Source: Qipengyuania oceanensis
GTDB taxonomy: Bacteria > Pseudomonadota > Alphaproteobacteria > Sphingomonadales > Sphingomonadaceae
Assembly (NCBI RefSeq): GCF_009827535.1
Contig: NZ_WTYN01000001.1
Location: forward strand, 1,426,001 to 1,490,000
Length of the DNA: 64,000 nt
Reading direction: 5' to 3'
The position numbers were made by a program, and so were the translations under genes. Position 1 is the stretch's first letter; each line of letters begins with the position of its first letter. Of the stretch, positions 26,043 to 35,521 are shown in pieces. The notes beneath the pieces are model-generated. The model was not told the DNA's origin. It made no database searches and saw nothing but the letters and a program-made list of their open reading frames with translations.

Positions 26043-26112
26043 AACGACTTATACTTCATCGTGTTACGGAGCTTGCAATCTTGATCCGGTTTGCTAGGAG
26101 CCGTCGGAATCC

Positions 26113-26487
26113 ATGACCACAAGCTATCGTCGCCTTGTCCTGCATCCTTTCGTCGTCCTGCTCATGCTGGTCGCGATGGTGTTCGTGACGGCGGCGGATG
26201 CTGCTGCTTGCGGCGCCGAAGTGGCGCCCGGAAGCACGCCCGTTCTGGTTTCGCTCGACAGCGCGTCCGCGTCATCCGCAGCTACTGACGAAGTTCCGGG
26301 CGATCCGGATGCGCCGACCGAGCAACACGGCGTGTGTGGGCACGGCCATTGTCATCATGGGGCGAGCTTTGCCAGCACCGTGCAGAAGAATTCGGTTCCT
26401 CACTTGGTTGTGGTTCCCGATGCGCCTCCCGCCGAAGCGCTCGCTTCCGACATTGCCGACCGACTGAAGCGCCCCCCTCGCGCCTGA
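26113..26487 (+). CDS. Small secreted His/Cys-containing protein ahead of czcC (CzcI-like)
   Basis: 124 residues with an N-terminal hydrophobic segment (VVLLMLVAMVFVTAADA) acting as signal peptide, then a Pro/Ala-rich region and a metal-binding-like cluster HGVCGHGHCHHG. Similar small periplasmic proteins (CzcI and relatives) precede czcC in several bacteria and affect regulation of the pump. Position, size and the His/Cys cluster support that reading; sequence similarity to known CzcI is weak by eye. Confidence 0.65.
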   Translation: MTTSYRRLVLHPFVVLLMLVAMVFVTAADAAACGAEVAPGSTPVLVSLDSASASSAATDEVPGDPDAPTEQHGVCGHGHCHHGASFASTVQKNSVPHLVVVPDAPPAEALASDIADRLKRPPRA

Positions 26488-26550
26488 CGACCGTCACCGC
26501 GCTGCATGCCGCAGCGCAGTTCGGATCGTCAGCAGAGGAATATTCGAAAA

Positions 26551-27804
26551 ATGTCAGCCATTCATTGGCGAGGGGTCCTCCTTGGAGGGCTGTTCCTCGC
26601 CGCTCAAGCCACGACCGTGGCGGCGCAGGAGCGTGAGCTTCTGACGCTCGAAGCTGCGCTCGCTCGTGCGGGCATCGTCGACAGCGCAGATGAGCCCCCA
26701 GAAAATCCGCGCCTGATCGGACCGCGGGCCGAAGCCGACGCGGCGCGGGCCCTAGTCGACCAGGCGCGGCTGCGGCCCAACCCAGAAATTGCTTTCGAAG
26801 CCGAAAACATTGCCGGGAGCGGCGCGTTTTCGGGATTGCAGGCCACCGAGTATACTTTGTCCCTGAGCCAGCGGCTCGAATGGGGCGGCAAACGGGGAGC
26901 GCGCGTCCGCGCCGCCCAGGCGGAAGCGCGCGTCGCGACCCTTTCAGGAGCGCTCTCGGTTGCTCAGCTCGGGCGATCGGTGCGCGAACGCTATGTCGAA
27001 GCCGTCGCTGCGGCAGCCCGATTGGAACTCGCGCGGGACATAGTCGAGCGCAATCGCGAGCTTGCCAGGATCGCAGGCGTACTGGTCGATGTTGGGCGGG
27101 AGCCTCCTCTGCGATCGCTTCGTGCCGAAGCGGCACTTGCGGAGGCGCTCGCGGAGCTTGAAGCGGCCCTGGCTGCCGACAGTACGGCGAGGAACGCGCT
27201 CGCCGCGCTTTGGGGCGAGGCAACACCTGCTACGGACGTGCCTTCGGTGTTCCCCGAGATCGAACCTCCGGCGACGCTGCTCGCGTCACCTTCGGCCTTA
27301 CGACTTCAGGTCGCCCGTGCCGAACGCGAGGCCGCGGATGCCGCGATCGCCCGGGAACGCTCTCTCGGCATTCCGGATCCGGCAATATCCGCCGGAGTCC
27401 GACGGTTCGAGGAAAGTCGAGACCAGGCGTTTCTCGTGGGGGTTTCGATCCCGCTTCCATTGCGTAATCGCAACCAGGGAAACATCGCCGCTGCCGAAGC
27501 GCGGCTTCGCGCCGCGACGGCGCGGGAAGCAATTGCCCGCACCGATTACGAACTCGAGGTCACGCAGGCCCGCGGACAATTTCTGGCAGCCGAAGCGCGG
27601 GTCGAGACCCTCGCGGAGACGTCCTTGCCCCAAGCCGAAGAAGCCTTGCGCCTCGTTCGGATTGGCTACCGCAACGGCAGGTTTCCGCTGATCGAAGTTC
27701 TGGCTGCGGCCGAAGCGCGTGACACCATCCGTGAAGCTTTGATTCAAGCTCAGGAAGATCGTGGTCGCCTGGCGGCGACACTGATCTGGCTCGGTGCACA
27801 ATGA
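26551..27804 (+). CDS. czcC: CzcC-type outer membrane factor (TolC family)
   Basis: 417 residues with a signal peptide (WRGVLLGGLFLAAQATTVAAQ) and two OEP repeats of long coiled-coil helices (ARALVDQARLRPNPEIAFEAENIAGSG, SLPQAEEALRLVRIGYRNGRFPLIEVLAAAEAR). It forms the outer membrane channel of the heavy-metal RND pump. ATG 26551 is chosen for the signal peptide directly after it; an in-frame start at 26506 is less likely. The stop overlaps the next gene by four bases. Confidence 0.9.
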   Translation: MSAIHWRGVLLGGLFLAAQATTVAAQERELLTLEAALARAGIVDSADEPPENPRLIGPRAEADAARALVDQARLRPNPEIAFEAENIAGSGAFSGLQATEYTLSLSQRLEWGGKRGARVRAAQAEARVATLSGALSVAQLGRSVRERYVEAVAAAARLELARDIVERNRELARIAGVLVDVGREPPLRSLRAEAALAEALAELEAALAADSTARNALAALWGEATPATDVPSVFPEIEPPATLLASPSALRLQVARAEREAADAAIARERSLGIPDPAISAGVRRFEESRDQAFLVGVSIPLPLRNRNQGNIAAAEARLRAATAREAIARTDYELEVTQARGQFLAAEARVETLAETSLPQAEEALRLVRIGYRNGRFPLIEVLAAAEARDTIREALIQAQEDRGRLAATLIWLGAQ

Positions 27805-28964
27805 GGTATTTTCCGATGAACCGTAAACGTCTGGCCGTTGCGATCGGCCTTTCCATTCTCTTTGTAGTCGCGGCGCTCATGCTGTGGCCCGATAACGAAG
27901 CTGACCAAATCGCCGAGGAGACGAGTGAGGAGGTCGAGCTTCCCGAAGGCCTTGTCCTGCTTGGCGCCGAACAAATTGAAGCGTCCCAGATAGTGGTCGA
28001 AACCGTCGGCCAGGGATCGGCGGTCGAGCTGGTCTTCCCGGCCACCGTCGCGGCAAGCCCGACGGCAAGTGCCCGCATCGATGCCCGCGCGGCGGGCGTG
28101 GTCCGCAGTGTCGGCAAAACGCTGGGCGATTACGTGAGGCAGGGCGAGACGATTGCCCGCATCGAGAGCGCCGACGCGGCTGCTCTCGCAGCGCAGTTGA
28201 GCGCAGCGCGCGCGAGGGTCAACGAACTGTCCGCTGCCTACGATCGGGAGCGCCGCCTGTTCGAGGCCAATGTCACCGCACGGCAGGATCTCGAGGCCGC
28301 GCGAGCAAATCTGCAGGTCGCCCAGTCGGAACTTGCGCGCGCCCAGGCGGCAGTCTCCGCGGCGGGCGTTAGCGGCGACGGGCGCTCCCTTGCGGTCACG
28401 AGCCCGCTCGCAGGCCGAGTGACCTCGGCGCCTATCGTTCTCGGCTCCTTCGTCGATGCCGGGGAAGAACTCTATCAGGTCGTGAATCCGAGCGGCATGC
28501 AGGTCGAGGTTGCCCTCCCGTCGGCTGAAGCAAGCCGCATCCAGCCTGGCGACGAGGCGACGCTGGAAATCGCGGACAACCGGGAGGTGGGTGCGCGCGT
28601 GCGGTCTGTCACTCCCTCGCTCGATCCCGAAAGCCGCAGCGCTACGGCGGTCCTGTCGCTGGCAAGACCGATCCCCGGTCTGCAACCCGGGGCCTTCCTG
28701 CAGGCACGTATCCGCCCCTCGGGTGAGGTCGATACAGGCCGCATGTCGGTGCCGGAAAGTGCCGTCCAGACAATCGATGGCGCAGAAGTGGTCTTCGTTC
28801 GCACGCGCCGCGGGTTTCAAGCCCGTCCGGTGGTCACCGGTGCGCGTTCGGGAGGACGCGTGGTCATCGAGTCCGGTCTCGAAGCGCAGTGGCGGATCGC
28901 CACCGCCAATGCCTTTTTGCTGAAGGCTGAACTCGAGAAGGAGGAGGCCGAGCATGGACACTGA
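27801..28964 (+). CDS. czcB: CzcB-type RND periplasmic adaptor
   Basis: 387 residues: N-terminal membrane anchor (LAVAIGLSILFVVAALMLW), barrel-sandwich halves (ARIDARAAGVVRSVGKTLGDYVRQGETIARI and SLAVTSPLAGRVTSAPIVLGSFVDAGEELYQV), a helical hairpin between them, beta-barrel and membrane-proximal domain. It links CzcA to CzcC. It overlaps czcC by 4 nt and czcA by 11 nt. There is no His-rich N-terminal insert as in some CzcB proteins. Confidence 0.9.
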   Translation: MRYFPMNRKRLAVAIGLSILFVVAALMLWPDNEADQIAEETSEEVELPEGLVLLGAEQIEASQIVVETVGQGSAVELVFPATVAASPTASARIDARAAGVVRSVGKTLGDYVRQGETIARIESADAAALAAQLSAARARVNELSAAYDRERRLFEANVTARQDLEAARANLQVAQSELARAQAAVSAAGVSGDGRSLAVTSPLAGRVTSAPIVLGSFVDAGEELYQVVNPSGMQVEVALPSAEASRIQPGDEATLEIADNREVGARVRSVTPSLDPESRSATAVLSLARPIPGLQPGAFLQARIRPSGEVDTGRMSVPESAVQTIDGAEVVFVRTRRGFQARPVVTGARSGGRVVIESGLEAQWRIATANAFLLKAELEKEEAEHGH

Positions 28965-31900
28965 TCACATGCAGGACGCGGATCGCTCCCACCGCCATGG
29001 CCTGATCGGCATGATCCTCGACGTCGCCGTGCGCTTTCGCTGGGCGATGGTCGTACTGACGCTCGGTGTGGCAATCTATGGCGTGGTGAATTTGCTGCGC
29101 CTGCCCATCGATGCCGTGCCCGATATCACCAATGTACAGGTGCAGATCAACACCGAGGCACCAGCCCTGTCGCCTTCGCAAGTCGAAACGCAGGTCACCT
29201 ATCCCGTTGAAACCGGGCTTGCCGGTATCGAGGGTCTGGAGATGACCCGCTCAATATCGCGCAACGGGTTCAGCCAGGTGACCGCGATTTTCGAGGAAGG
29301 GACCGACATCTATTTTGCGCGTCAGCAGGTCAACGAACGGCTGACGCCCATAAGTGCCTCCCTACCCGAGGGTGCCGAACCGGTGATGGGACCCATCTCG
29401 ACCGGCTTGGGCGAAGTGCTCATGTATACCATCGAGTACGAGTTTCCTGACGGCAAGGAAGCACCGCTGGGCGGAGCGGTCGGTTGGCAGTCCGACGGGA
29501 GCTTTGTGACCGAACGTGGCGACCGGCTCGACAGCGATGTTGCCAAGGCTGCCTATCTGCGAACCATCCAGGACTGGGTGGTTGCCCCCCTCATGCGGTC
29601 GGTCGACGGTGTGGCGGGTGTCGACTCGATCGGCGGCTTCGAAAAGCAATACCTTGTCCAACCCGATCCCGCGCGATTGACCGGGTACGGTTTATCGTTC
29701 GACGAAGTGATCGATGCGCTGGAAGCGGCCAATCTCGCCGAAGGGGCCAATTTCGTCGAGCGGGCAGGCGAAGCCCTCCTCGCCCGAGTTGATGCGCGCC
29801 TCGGCAGTGTCGAGGATATCGAGCAGGCGGTCGTTTCTACACGCGAAGGAGTCCCCATTCGCGTAGGAGACGTCGCCACGGTCAGCATCGGTGGCGACCT
29901 GCGAACGGGCGCGGCGTCGCTGAACGGCGATGAAGCGGTCGTGGGCACCGTGCTCATGCGCGCGGGCGAGAACAGCCGCACCGTGTCGGCCCAGGCGGCC
30001 GAACGGCTCGAGGAAGTTCGCAGCTCCCTGCCGGAAGGAATTGTCGCGGAGATCGTCTACAACCGGTCTTCGCTGGTCGATGCGACGATCGCGACCGTCG
30101 AGAAGAATCTCGTTGAAGGCGCGCTTCTGGTGATCGCGATCCTGTTCTTGCTGCTGGGCAACATCCGGGCAGCGATCATCGCGGCGCTGGTCATTCCCTT
30201 TTCCATGCTGATGGCATCGATCGGAATGAACCGGCTCGGCGTGTCGGGCAATCTCATGAGCCTGGGTGCGCTGGACTTCGGCCTGATCGTCGATGGTGCC
30301 GTCATTATCGTCGAGAACAGTGTCGCGAGGCTCGCGGCCCGGCAGGAACACGAAGGCCGGCTTCTCACACTGGGCGAAAGGTTGACGGAAACGCGGCTTG
30401 CCGCGCAGGAAATGATCAAGCCGACTGTGTACGGGCAGGCGATCATACTTCTCGTCTTCGCACCGCTTCTGACCTTTACCGGAGTCGAAGGCAAAACCTT
30501 CTCGCCCATGGCGATCACGGTCATGCTCGCCCTCGCCTCGGCGTTCGTGTTGTCGCTGACCTTCGTCCCGGCAATGATCGCCATCCTGCTCAACAAGAAG
30601 CTGACGGAAAAGGAGGTCAAGCCGATCCGGATCGCCAAGGAGCGATACGGACCGCTGGTCCGCAAGGCGATCACCCGCCCTTGGCCGGTCATCGGCATGG
30701 GCGTCGGCATCTTCGCCTTTGCGGCCTTCGTGTTCAGCTTCCTCGGGAGCGAATTCACACCGCAATTGGACGAGCGCGACATCGCCGTGCAATCGCTGCG
30801 TATTCCTTCGACCTCGCTCGAACGTTCGCTCGCGATGCAAAGGCGGGTCGAGGACCGGCTCGAGCAGTTTGAGCAGGTCCAGCTCGTCTTTTCGCGGACG
30901 GGCACGGCAGAAGTGGCTAGTGACCCGATGCCGCCGAACGCTTCCGATGCGTATGTGATCCTCAAACCCCGTGAGGAATGGCCCGATCCCGACCTCGCCA
31001 AGGACGAGTTGGTCGCGCAAATGGAGAGCGCCCTCAGCAGTCTCGTCGGCAACCTTTACGAGTTCAGCCAACCGATCGAATTGCGGTTCAACGAATTGAT
31101 CGCAGGCGTTCGCGGAGATGTTGCCGTCAAGATCTACGGAGACGATCTCAGCGCCATGACCTCAGCGGCGAACGAGGTTGCGGGCGTGCTGCGCAATGTC
31201 GACGGCGCCGCGGACGTCAAGGTCCAGCAAGTGACCGGGTTCCCCACCCTCGATATTGCCTTCGATCGGCCAGCGATTGCCCGTTACGGGCTGAAGGTCG
31301 AAGACGTTGCGCAATCGGTGGCGATCGCACTGGGCGGTCGGCCTGCGGGCCTCGTTTTCGAAGGCGATCGCCGCTTCGATGTGGTTGTGCGGTTGTCGGA
31401 CGCGACCCGCGACGATTTCGACCAGTTGGGTGCTTTGCCGGTGCTGCTCCCGAACGGGGCAACCATACCGCTACGCTCGGTTGCCGAGTTCCGTGTGGTG
31501 GATGGTCTCGCGGAGGTTCGCCGGGAACAGGGACGCAGACTGGTGATCGTCTCGTCCAACGTGCGAGAACGCGACCTCGGGTCTTTTGTAGAAGAGGCCC
31601 AGGAAAGGGTTGCGGCGCAAGTCGAACTGCCCGCTGCCGCGTTTATCGAGTGGGGCGGTCAATACCAGAACCTCCAAGCTGCCCAGGAAAGACTTCAGAT
31701 CGTCATTCCCATCGCGTTCGCGGTCATTCTCCTGTTGCTCTACATGGCGGTCGGGGGCTGGGTGCCGGCGCTCGCCGTATTCAGCGCGATCCCGCTGGCC
31801 CTGGCAGGCGGAATATTCTCCTTGGCCCTGCGCGGGATGCCATTCTCGGTTTCTGCGGCGGTAGGCTTTATCGCCCTGTCGGGCGTAGCGACCTTGAATG

Positions 31901-32265
31901 GCCTCGTGATGGTGACTGCGATCCGTCAGCGGCTCGACAAGGGCATGGCGCTCGATGACGCCATCGTGGCCGGTGGCCTGGCGCGCCTGAGGCCGGTTCT
32001 CATGACCGCGCTCGTTGCATCGCTCGGCTTCGTGCCGATGGCGATTGCGACGGGGACCGGCGCGGAAGTGCAGCGTCCTTTGGCGACAGTGGTCATCGGA
32101 GGGTTGATCACCGCTACCGCTCTGACCCTCTTCGTCTTGCCCGCAATTTTGAAGCTGGTTTTCAGTACCAGAGAAGATGACCGGACCTGGCGACAGCGCT
32201 GGTGGGATCGGCTGCGGCGCAACGTGACAAGCGATGAGCAGCGCGAGCTGAAGGACATCGCATGA
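28954..32265 (+). CDS. czcA: CzcA-type heavy-metal RND efflux pump
   Basis: 1103 residues, 12 transmembrane segments with two large periplasmic loops. The proton-relay signature of divalent-metal pumps is DFGLIVDGAVIIVEN at about residues 439-453, distinguishing it from the Cu/Ag pump further on ([14 protein letters not shown]). The N-terminus has a His/Asp-rich tail (MDTDHMQDADRSHRHG). It should expel Zn, Co, Cd or Ni from the periplasm or cytosol through CzcC; the exact metal cannot be read. It closes the czcCBA block. Confidence 0.92.
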   Translation: MDTDHMQDADRSHRHGLIGMILDVAVRFRWAMVVLTLGVAIYGVVNLLRLPIDAVPDITNVQVQINTEAPALSPSQVETQVTYPVETGLAGIEGLEMTRSISRNGFSQVTAIFEEGTDIYFARQQVNERLTPISASLPEGAEPVMGPISTGLGEVLMYTIEYEFPDGKEAPLGGAVGWQSDGSFVTERGDRLDSDVAKAAYLRTIQDWVVAPLMRSVDGVAGVDSIGGFEKQYLVQPDPARLTGYGLSFDEVIDALEAANLAEGANFVERAGEALLARVDARLGSVEDIEQAVVSTREGVPIRVGDVATVSIGGDLRTGAASLNGDEAVVGTVLMRAGENSRTVSAQAAERLEEVRSSLPEGIVAEIVYNRSSLVDATIATVEKNLVEGALLVIAILFLLLGNIRAAIIAALVIPFSMLMASIGMNRLGVSGNLMSLGALDFGLIVDGAVIIVENSVARLAARQEHEGRLLTLGERLTETRLAAQEMIKPTVYGQAIILLVFAPLLTFTGVEGKTFSPMAITVMLALASAFVLSLTFVPAMIAILLNKKLTEKEVKPIRIAKERYGPLVRKAITRPWPVIGMGVGIFAFAAFVFSFLGSEFTPQLDERDIAVQSLRIPSTSLERSLAMQRRVEDRLEQFEQVQLVFSRTGTAEVASDPMPPNASDAYVILKPREEWPDPDLAKDELVAQMESALSSLVGNLYEFSQPIELRFNELIAGVRGDVAVKIYGDDLSAMTSAANEVAGVLRNVDGAADVKVQQVTGFPTLDIAFDRPAIARYGLKVEDVAQSVAIALGGRPAGLVFEGDRRFDVVVRLSDATRDDFDQLGALPVLLPNGATIPLRSVAEFRVVDGLAEVRREQGRRLVIVSSNVRERDLGSFVEEAQERVAAQVELPAAAFIEWGGQYQNLQAAQERLQIVIPIAFAVILLLLYMAVGGWVPALAVFSAIPLALAGGIFSLALRGMPFSVSAAVGFIALSGVATLNGLVMVTAIRQRLDKGMALDDAIVAGGLARLRPVLMTALVASLGFVPMAIATGTGAEVQRPLATVVIGGLITATALTLFVLPAILKLVFSTREDDRTWRQRWWDRLRRNVTSDEQRELKDIA

Positions 32266-32287
32266 CCGATCGGGAAAGGAAAAAACG

Positions 32288-32659
32288 GTGCTGGCACTGA
32301 AGGAAGAGAACGGACTGCTCTGGATACGCGCCGGAGGCAGGCTGGGGGATGAAGCCTATGACCGCTTTGTTCCCCAATTCGAACATATCGCAGAGCGCGA
32401 GGCCGGTACCGTCCCGATGGTGATCGAGCTCGCGCCTGACTTTTCGGGTTGGAACTTCGGAGGTCTCTGGCGCGATCTCAAGTTCGACATCCGGCATAAG
32501 GATTGTTTCGGCCGGATCGCCATAATCGGCGACAGCGAATGGGAAGAGTGGGGCACGAAATTGTCATCCTCACTCTTCCGCACCGAAATGAAGTTCTTCC
32601 GGCCAACACAGCGTAGTCATGCGGAAAGCTGGGTACAAACCGGGGAGGACGCAGCATGA
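32288..32659 (+). CDS. SpoIIAA-like/STAS domain protein
   Basis: 123 residues beginning at a GTG behind GGAAAGGAAAAAACG. It has the SpoIIAA-like/DUF3478 pattern: MVIELAPDFSGWNFGGLWRDLKFDIRHKDCFGRIAIIGD and KFFRPTQRSHAESWV. Such proteins bind lipophilic ligands or act near membranes; their role in metal operons is unknown. It follows czcA by 22 nt and overlaps the CDF gene by four bases, so it is part of the czc operon. Confidence 0.8.
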   Translation: MLALKEENGLLWIRAGGRLGDEAYDRFVPQFEHIAEREAGTVPMVIELAPDFSGWNFGGLWRDLKFDIRHKDCFGRIAIIGDSEWEEWGTKLSSSLFRTEMKFFRPTQRSHAESWVQTGEDAA

Positions 32660-33285
32660 GTGGCGGACATGAGGTCGATGTCGGGTCGCCTGAAAAGCGC
32701 AAGACCCTGTGGGTTGTCCTGTGGCTTAACGTGGCCATCGCGATCGGCTTTTTCGCGGTCGGGTATTTTGCCGATTCTAATGCGCTGTTGGCGAACGGCC
32801 TCGATAATTCATCCGATGCCATCGTTTATGCGCTCAGCCTGCTCGCGCTGACCCGCTCACGGACCTGGAAACGCGGGGCCGCACGTTTCTCCGGCATCAT
32901 GCTGCTGATCTTCTCTGCTGGGGTTATCTTCGATGCTTACCGACGGTTTGTGGAAGGGTCCGATCCGGGCGGGATATTGATGATGGCGATGGCGTTCATC
33001 GCGGGGATGGTCAATCTCTATTGCCTGCGCCTGCTGCAGAAGATGGAGAACAAGGACGTCAATATGCGGGCGGCGACCACCTTCAGCTTCAACGACTTTA
33101 TCTCTAATGGCGGGATCATTATCGCCGGCATCATTGTGATGCTGACCGGAACCAACTGGCCCGACCTCGTTGTGGGCATCGCGGTAGCTTGCATCGCTCT
33201 CTATGGCGGCATCGAGATTCTGCGCGACGCTCACATGGATAGCCACGACGATGCGGGAACCAAACACGGCGAGAAGAGGAATTGA
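32656..33285 (+). CDS. Short CDF-type cation transporter (no C-terminal domain)
   Basis: 209 residues with six predicted transmembrane segments and no cytosolic C-terminal domain. CDF landmarks: YFADSNALLANGLDNSSDAIVYALSLLAL in TM2 (metal-site Asn/Asp replacing the common DxxHxxxD) and SFNDFISNGGIIIAGIIVML in TM5. It is a paralogue of the transporter at 37524. The end (MDSHDDAGTKHGEKRN) is followed in the same frame by a fragment of another CDF protein. Likely substrate is a divalent metal; direction and metal unknown. Confidence 0.82.
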   Translation: MSGGHEVDVGSPEKRKTLWVVLWLNVAIAIGFFAVGYFADSNALLANGLDNSSDAIVYALSLLALTRSRTWKRGAARFSGIMLLIFSAGVIFDAYRRFVEGSDPGGILMMAMAFIAGMVNLYCLRLLQKMENKDVNMRAATTFSFNDFISNGGIIIAGIIVMLTGTNWPDLVVGIAVACIALYGGIEILRDAHMDSHDDAGTKHGEKRN

Positions 33286-33789
33286 CCCTATTCGATCTTC
33301 CTGCACAATGTGTCCGATGCGCTGGCTTCGGCCGGTGTGATCGTGGCTGGCGTGCTCATTCTGCGATACGAACTTTATATCGCCGATCTGACCATCACGG
33401 TGGTCATTGGTGACTTTGTGATCTGGCAGGGCGTTACTTTGTTGCCTCGCACGGTGCGTCTCTTGATGGGCGCGGTGCCGGACGAAAGCGAGTTCGATCG
33501 CATTGTGAGCGACCTGCGTGACGCAGAAGGCGTGGCCGACGTCCATCACGTCCAAGTCTGGAGCATCAGCGAGCATTATCGCGCGCTTGAGGCGCATGTC
33601 GTTCCTGCCGAATCTTCGTTGCAGGCTTTCGAGGATGTGAAGGCGCGGGCTCGCGGTATGCTCGAGACGCGGCACGCCATCACCCATGCAACGTTCGAAG
33701 CCTGCCTCGCTGCCAACTGTGATCCGGTTATGGTCCCGGGCCATCAGGTCGAAAAGAACCAATGCCAAGACCATGATCACGACCATTGA
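33286..33789 (+). pseudogene. C-terminal fragment of a CDF (CzcD-like) transporter
   Basis: Directly after the TGA of the short CDF, the same frame continues SIFLHNVSDALASAGVIVAGVLI ... TVRLLMGAVPDESEFDRIVSDLRDAEGVADVHHVQVWSISEHYRALEAHVV, i.e. TM5, TM6 and the full CDF C-terminal domain, ending in the His-rich CQDHDHDH. TM1-4 are missing. A GTG at 33310 could start a 159-residue product with no proper translation signal. It is best read as a truncated czcD-like gene; a stop-separated second half of the previous gene is the alternative. Confidence 0.7.
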
Positions 33790-33880
33790 CAAGCGCGGCG
33801 ATCAGGTCGGCCGCTGCAAGCAAGCAGTTTGGTAGCGCACGGCATGAACCGCCCTGCAACTCGTAAATGAGGACCGACGA

Positions 33881-35521
33881 ATGAAAGCTTCCGATCTTAT
33901 GGTCGCCGCGCTCGAGGCAGAGGGTGTCGAGTATGTTTTCGCCGTTCCAGGCGAAGAGAACCTGGATCTTCTGGAATCGCTGCGAACTTCCACCATCACG
34001 CTGGTTCTGGCCCGTCACGAACAGGGCGCTGGCTTCATGGCGGCAACTTATGGCCGCCTGACCGGCAAGGCAGGTGTGTGCCTGGCAACACTCGGGCCAG
34101 GTGCCACGAACCTGACCACACCGGCGGCCTATGCCGCGCTCGGAGCCTTCCCGCTCGTGATCATTACCGGGCAGAAACCGATCAAGACCTCGAAACAGGC
34201 CCAGTTCCAGATTGTCGACGTCGTTTCCCTGTTCACCCCGCTGTGCAAGGCTTCGACCCAGATCGTGAACGGCAATCGCATTCCCTCGCTCGTTCGCGAA
34301 GGTTTCCGTCTGGCGCAGGAAGAAAGGCCGGGCGCTGTACTGCTCGAGCTGCCGGAAGATATCGCTGAAGAGGAAACGATCGAACCGGTCATACCTCCGC
34401 ATTACAGGCGTTATGCGGTCGCCGGAGATGCTGCGCTCGACGAAGCGGCCGAGCGCATCATCGCGGCTGAGCGGCCATTGCTCCTGATCGGTGCCGGAGC
34501 GAACCGCCGCCGCGCTTCGAAAGCGTTGCGCAAATTCGTGTCTGATACCGGCTTTCCATTCTTCGACACCCAGATGGGCAAGGGCGTGGTCGATGAAGAT
34601 AGCGAGCTCTATCTGGGCACCGCGGCGCTATCGTCGGGCGATTATGTTCACTGCGCAATCGAAAAGGCCGATCTGATCGTCAATATCGGTCACGACGTGG
34701 TGGAGAAGCCGCCCTTCTTCATGGAGCCGGGCGGGCAGACCGTCATCCATATCAATTACAAGGCAGCCGAAGTCGATCAGGTCTACTTCCCGCAGCTCGA
34801 GGTCATCGGCGACATCGCCGGATCGGTCGAGCGGCTGGGAAACCGCCTGGATGGCAAGCTGCAGTGCGACCGCAGCTATTATACCGCCCTGCATCACGAG
34901 ATTGCATCGCACATCTCCGAGACCAGCGACGACGAACGTTTTCCAATGGTCCCCCAGCGCGTGGTTGCCGACGTACGCAGCGTAATGGCGCGCGATGATA
35001 TCGTTGCGCTCGACAACGGCATCTACAAGATCTGGTTCGCCAGAAACTACATCGCCCACGAGCCTGGCACCATCCTGCTCGACAATGCATTGGCGACGAT
35101 GGGTGCTGGCCTTCCATCCGCCATGATGGCTGCGATGCTGGCGCCGGGGCGCAGAGTGCTCGCGGTATGCGGCGATGGCGGGTTCATGATGAACTCGCAG
35201 GAACTGGAAACGGCCGTCAGGCTTGGACTGAACCTTGTCGTTCTCGTTCTGAACGATGCAGCATACGGCATGATCCGCTGGAAGCAGGACCAGCTCGGCT
35301 TTCCGGACTACGGCCTGACCTTTTCCAATCCCGACTTCGTCACCTACGCACAAAGCTATGGAGCGACCGGTCACCGGGTCGAACGGAGCGCAGATCTTGT
35401 GGCGGTCCTGAACGACGCATTCGAGGCTGGCGGCGTGCATCTCGTCGATCTGCCCGTCGACTATTCCGAAAACAAGAAGGTGCTGATTGATGAACTCGGC
35501 GCAAAGGTGTGTGAGCTATGA
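33881..35521 (+). CDS. Acetolactate synthase large-subunit-like ThDP enzyme
   Basis: 546 residues in the order Pyr domain (catalytic Glu47 in RHEQGAGFMAATYGR), central domain, PP domain with the ThDP motif GDGGFMMNSQELETAVRLGLNLVVLVLNDAAYG from about residue 431. No small regulatory subunit follows, so it is a catabolic-type or specialised decarboxylase/ligase rather than biosynthetic AHAS. ATG 33881 follows GAGGACCGACGA. It overlaps an aldehyde dehydrogenase gene by four bases, suggesting that its product, perhaps an aldehyde or acyloin, is oxidised next. Why it sits inside a metal-resistance block is not explained by sequence. Confidence 0.85.
   Translation: MKASDLMVAALEAEGVEYVFAVPGEENLDLLESLRTSTITLVLARHEQGAGFMAATYGRLTGKAGVCLATLGPGATNLTTPAAYAALGAFPLVIITGQKPIKTSKQAQFQIVDVVSLFTPLCKASTQIVNGNRIPSLVREGFRLAQEERPGAVLLELPEDIAEEETIEPVIPPHYRRYAVAGDAALDEAAERIIAAERPLLLIGAGANRRRASKALRKFVSDTGFPFFDTQMGKGVVDEDSELYLGTAALSSGDYVHCAIEKADLIVNIGHDVVEKPPFFMEPGGQTVIHINYKAAEVDQVYFPQLEVIGDIAGSVERLGNRLDGKLQCDRSYYTALHHEIASHISETSDDERFPMVPQRVVADVRSVMARDDIVALDNGIYKIWFARNYIAHEPGTILLDNALATMGAGLPSAMMAAMLAPGRRVLAVCGDGGFMMNSQELETAVRLGLNLVVLVLNDAAYGMIRWKQDQLGFPDYGLTFSNPDFVTYAQSYGATGHRVERSADLVAVLNDAFEAGGVHLVDLPVDYSENKKVLIDELGAKVCEL

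Noticed and set aside
29692-31071. A 459-codon minus-strand open frame opposite czcA
   Set aside because: czcA on the plus strand is complete and typical; the mirror frame has no family features.
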